A DNA stretch of 6,404 nucleotides from Roseimaritima sp. (GTDB lineage Bacteria > Planctomycetota > Planctomycetia > Pirellulales > Pirellulaceae): positions 1 through 6,404 of the forward strand of contig SLFV01000036.1 of NCBI GenBank assembly GCA_007124075.1. Direction: 5' to 3'. Below the pieces are notes generated by a model. That model did not search any database and had not been told where the DNA came from. It worked only from the letters and a program-made list of their open reading frames with translations. Position numbers and translations under genes: made by a program. Position 1 is the stretch's first letter, and each line of letters starts with the position of its first letter. Positions 5,083 to 6,404 of the stretch are shown here, piece by piece.

Positions 5083-6404
5083 CTACTGGTCGATGGGGGA
5101 CGGGTTTGTCAGCGCGTTAGTGAACGGGAGACGCACAAACATAACCGTGCCGGTAGGCCGATTCGGCTCGCACCAGATCTGTCCGCCATGGGCCCCGACG
5201 ATTTCACGGCACAAGTACAAGCCGATTCCAGTGCCGCGAGGCTGGCGTGCTTTCAAGTCCCGATCCAGAAGCCCTTGATGCTCGACACGAAAGAACTTTT
5301 CGAAGACGCGCTCCCGAAAAAGGTCCGGGATTCCCGGGCCCTGGTCTGCGATGGAAATCAGGACGTTGTCCACACCAGCAGCTTTGTTCAACATCAGCTT
5401 GATCCAAACCTGGGATTGTTCGGGAGCGTAGTTTAAGGCATTGTTCAACAGATTGGTCAGAACGTTGACCAATCGCTTGTCGTCGGCCTGAATGACTAGC
5501 GGTTGCTGCGGTGCCGACATTCGCAGGTCGACTCCCGCATCGATGTAGCGATCTCGCAAGGCATCCATCACACGTGTCACCACAGGTTGCAAGTGAACGT
5601 CGCTGGGATGAAGCCTCAGCTTTCCAGCTTCCACACGCGTGACATCCAGCAATTCTTCAATCGTCAGCTCCAGTTCGTCGCAGGCTTTTTCTGCGGCAAC
5701 AAGCAAACATTGCTGGCGTTGATTGAACTGTTGTGAGGTTTCGCTCAGCATGGCAAGATTCATGCGCAAGCTGGTTAGCGGCGACCTCAATTCATGGGAA
5801 GCCAACCCGATTAATTCGGCACGTAACTCATCCAGATTCGCAAGTTCGGTCACGTCCTCCAACACCACGACCGCGCCAAACGTTCCGCGATCGTTTGATG
5901 GATCGAATACAGGTTGTCGCACCGGAATGGCGGAGATCAGCCACCTTCGCACCCCGGCGTCAGCGGTGACTTGCAAAGTTTGATCGAAACGCACTTTTTT
6001 CGGAAGGGCTGGTTGACCCCGTAACGCATTGTGGAGCGCCTGACGGAACTGCTGTGGAACTCGTGACGGGTCGATGGGGTCTTGGTCACCGCCAACAAAC
6101 GGGCGCAAAAAAAGCTCCGCTGGTGGATTCTTTTCTAACAATTGACCGTCAGGGCTAAACATCAGCACTGGATCGGGCAACGCTCGTAGCATGGCACTTA
6201 GTGTCGCTTTACTCTCCAACAACTCCCCCAAGCTGGACTGGCGGTATTCCTCCAATGACGAAGCCATCTGATTCAAGGTCTGTCCTAGCGTCCCTAGTTC
6301 ATCATGACGAATCGTGGTGAGCCGTTGTCCGAAGTCGCCACTTCGGATCGCACCTACGACGGAGGTCAATTGACGCACCGGACGCAATACCGATTGCGAC
6401 AACC
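5083..6404 (-). CDS. HAMP-PAS sensor histidine kinase (5' end outside window)
   Basis: C-terminal 439 residues of a membrane-associated two-component sensor kinase, which autophosphorylates a histidine and passes the phosphate to a response regulator. The frame is open to the window edge and starts mid-protein: the first complete codon, TTG at 6402, is an internal Leu and not a start. Domains in order, numbered from that codon: HAMP linker 1-55 (LRPVRQLTSVVGAIRSGDF, DELGTLGQTLNQMASSL); PAS about 65-185 (MLRALPDPVLMFSPDGQLLEKN, ending GAVVVLEDVTE); HisKA with H-box ASHELRSPLTSLR and phospho-acceptor His203; HATPase_c with N-box NVLTNLLNNALNYAP (313-327), G1 DQGPGIP (353-359), F-box VFEKFFRVE (366-374) and G2 GTGIGLYLC (390-398). 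All catalytic motifs are intact. The order resembles KinB- or PhoR-type kinases. The input domain, membrane segments and partner regulator would lie to the right, outside the window; the signal cannot be inferred. Confidence 0.93.
   Translation of the reverse strand, partial: LSQSVLRPVRQLTSVVGAIRSGDFGQRLTTIRHDELGTLGQTLNQMASSLEEYRQSSLGELLESKATLSAMLRALPDPVLMFSPDGQLLEKNPPAELFLRPFVGGDQDPIDPSRVPQQFRQALHNALRGQPALPKKVRFDQTLQVTADAGVRRWLISAIPVRQPVFDPSNDRGTFGAVVVLEDVTELANLDELRAELIGLASHELRSPLTSLRMNLAMLSETSQQFNQRQQCLLVAAEKACDELELTIEELLDVTRVEAGKLRLHPSDVHLQPVVTRVMDALRDRYIDAGVDLRMSAPQQPLVIQADDKRLVNVLTNLLNNALNYAPEQSQVWIKLMLNKAAGVDNVLISIADQGPGIPDLFRERVFEKFFRVEHQGLLDRDLKARQPRGTGIGLYLCREIVGAHGGQIWCEPNRPTGTVMFVRLPFTNALTNPSPIDQ

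Overview
The window reads as a chromosomal segment from a planctomycete, probably near Rhodopirellula or another Pirellulales genus. This is inferred from moderate GC, weak or absent Shine-Dalgarno signals before several genes, a secreted PhoD-type phosphatase carrying the variant GDTPYID metal motif, and a large coiled-coil protein of no recognised family. No sequence search was possible, so the taxon is a guess.

Every supported gene lies on the minus strand, so transcription runs from high to low coordinates. From the right edge: (1) 5083-6404, the C-terminal 439 residues of a HAMP-PAS-HisKA-HATPase sensor histidine kinase whose sensor part lies outside the window; (2) 4680-5082, a 403-base gap whose mgtC-proximal part forms a leader with a hairpin and a possible 18-residue leader peptide; (3) 3990-4679, a full-length MgtC homologue; (4) 3679-3993, an N-terminal remnant of an IS5-type transposase that overlaps the mgtC stop codon by four bases and has lost its catalytic domain; (5) 3560-3680, a 121-bp foldback element with perfect 22-bp arms that abuts the broken end of the remnant; (6) 2033-3367, a 444-residue coiled-coil protein of unknown function; (7) 1672-2032, a 361-base gap with a terminator-like hairpin and a second foldback element (1727-1843, also with perfect 22-bp arms); (8) 1-1671, the first 557 residues of a Tat-type exported PhoD-like phosphatase with an extra N-terminal domain resembling the class I glutamine amidotransferase fold. 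This last gene runs off the left edge without a stop and is the longest reading frame here.

Nothing shows that these genes form one operon: the gaps are long and two foldback elements and a decayed insertion sequence separate them. A loose theme is envelope, phosphate and magnesium physiology (PhoD-like phosphatase, MgtC, sensor kinase), but this is inference from neighbourhood only. The most intriguing items are the two compact foldback elements, the mgtC leader with its possible short peptide, and the unusual domain architecture of the phosphatase.
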